In this document: positions 4,631-5,496 of the stretch, piece by piece
How positions within the stretch are numbered: the first letter of the stretch is position 1
How the letters are laid out: every line of letters begins with the position of its first letter
NCBI GenBank assembly: GCA_017958245.1
Contig: JAGDDC010000102.1
Span: forward strand, 1-5,496
Reading direction: 5' to 3'
Source of the DNA: Lachnospiraceae bacterium
Lineage (GTDB): Bacteria > Bacillota_A > Clostridia > Lachnospirales > Lachnospiraceae
Length of the DNA stretch: 5,496 nt
The notes under the pieces: generated by a model
What the model saw: only the letters and a program-made list of their open reading frames with translations
Databases searched by the model: none
What the model was told of the DNA's origin: nothing
Made by a program: the position numbers and the translations under genes

Positions 4631-5496
4631 ATGGAGACCATCAAAGAATTTTTTGCAAATCAGTTTACACGGCTTTCGATGCTCAAGATCTCACCGATGG
4701 ATATCGTTGAGATACTGATCATCGCCGTTCTGATCTACAACATAATCAAATGGGTCAAGAAGACGAAGGCATGGACGCTCGTGAAGGGCATCATCGTGCT
4801 GTTCCTCTTCTATGTCATCGCGTACGTCTTCAGCCTCGACGTCATCCTGTGGATATTCGTCAACACCATCGGCGTCGGGATCACGGCGGTCATCATACTC
4901 TTCCAGCCCGAGCTCAGAAAAGCGCTCGAGCAGCTCGGAAAGAGGACCATGGTCTCACCGCTGTTTGACAACGCGGACATGAACGTGTTCTCCGATCAGA
5001 CGGTGAACGAACTTGTGAAAGCAACATTTGAGCTTGCGAAGACAAAGACCGGAGCACTCATAGTCATAGAGAGGGACGTGAAGCTCGACGAGTACGAGCA
5101 GACCGGTATTGCGATAGACGCGATCGTGTCCAATCAGCTGCTCATAAACATATTTGAACACAACACACCGCTGCACGACGGCGCAGTGATCGTGAGGGGC
5201 AACAGGATCACCTCAGCCACCTGCTACCTGCCGCTCTCGGACAACATGAGGATCAGCAAGGAGCTCGGCACAAGGCACCGCGCGGCAGTCGGCATAAGCG
5301 AAGCGACGGACAGCTTCACGATAGTCGTCTCCGAGGAGACCGGAAGCGTATCGATCGCTGTGGGCGGAAACATAACAAGAAGAGTCGGAAGAGAATTGCT
5401 GTTAGAAAAGCTAAAGGAGATACAGAACAAGTCCGATGAAACAAAACCTAAAAAGAGACATTTTTGGAAAGACAAAAACAAAATTAAAGCAATTTC
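4631..5496 (+). CDS. cdaA: Diadenylate cyclase CdaA (c-di-AMP synthase), 3' end beyond the window
   Basis: Condenses two ATP into cyclic di-AMP, a second messenger controlling potassium and osmolyte uptake and wall homeostasis in Gram-positive bacteria. 288 codons are visible and open to the right edge; B. subtilis CdaA has about 273 residues, so little is probably missing. Three N-terminal membrane helices (about 24-40, 50-68, 71-91) precede the family-typical FQPELRKALEQLG segment (91-103). The cytoplasmic DAC domain carries both catalytic motifs: DGA at 183-185 (in NTPLHDGAV) and RHR at 215-217 (in ELGTRHRAAVGISE). The C-terminus from about residue 260 is Lys-rich and more AT-rich in codons. 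The start is set by GGGAG at 4619. A YbbR-type cdaR gene commonly follows in Bacillota and would be expected just outside. The catalytic residues are intact, so the enzyme should be active. Confidence 0.97.
   Translation, partial: METIKEFFANQFTRLSMLKISPMDIVEILIIAVLIYNIIKWVKKTKAWTLVKGIIVLFLFYVIAYVFSLDVILWIFVNTIGVGITAVIILFQPELRKALEQLGKRTMVSPLFDNADMNVFSDQTVNELVKATFELAKTKTGALIVIERDVKLDEYEQTGIAIDAIVSNQLLINIFEHNTPLHDGAVIVRGNRITSATCYLPLSDNMRISKELGTRHRAAVGISEATDSFTIVVSEETGSVSIAVGGNITRRVGRELLLEKLKEIQNKSDETKPKKRHFWKDKNKIKAI

Overview
The window looks like chromosomal DNA from a moderately GC-rich member of the Clostridia, most likely Lachnospiraceae-like. I infer this from protein character (the CdaA sequence and two membrane proteins of a type I recall next to cdaA in that group), AGGAGG-type ribosome binding sites, frequent AGG/AGA and ATA codons, and TATAAT promoters. 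All supported genes read on the + strand. There is no rRNA, tRNA, CRISPR array or transposase.

Region 1 (1-1974) is a metal-efflux unit. It begins inside a heavy-metal P1B-type ATPase (CadA/ZntA-like), cut by the window edge at its TGES motif. Twenty bases later comes an ArsR/SmtB-family repressor that keeps both classical metal-site signatures. The pump exports Zn/Cd/Pb-type cations and the repressor probably senses them. The operon promoter lies outside the window.

Region 2 (1975-2720) holds a TATAAT box, a leader of roughly 70 nt, and a 167-residue soluble protein resembling the uncharacterised DUF6935 family. It closes with a very long near-perfect hairpin (19 bp plus an inner extension) that probably terminates transcription.

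Region 3 (2721-5496) is a second operon, driven by an extended -10 promoter (TGCTATAAT) and a leader with a hairpin just before the ribosome binding site. It encodes a 183-residue two-helix membrane protein with an acidic tail, then a polytopic membrane protein interrupted by an in-frame TAG, then cdaA, the membrane diadenylate cyclase that makes c-di-AMP. CdaA runs off the right edge; it has no stop inside the window but is an intact, confident gene.

The most interesting points are: (a) the in-frame amber codon that divides what I believe is normally one protein of about 400 residues into 158- and 235-residue halves, placed in a linker between membrane blocks; (b) the linkage of two uncharacterised membrane proteins to c-di-AMP synthesis; (c) a regular CxxxCxxxCxxxC cassette plus a Gly/Thr-rich low-complexity insert in the ATPase nucleotide-binding domain.
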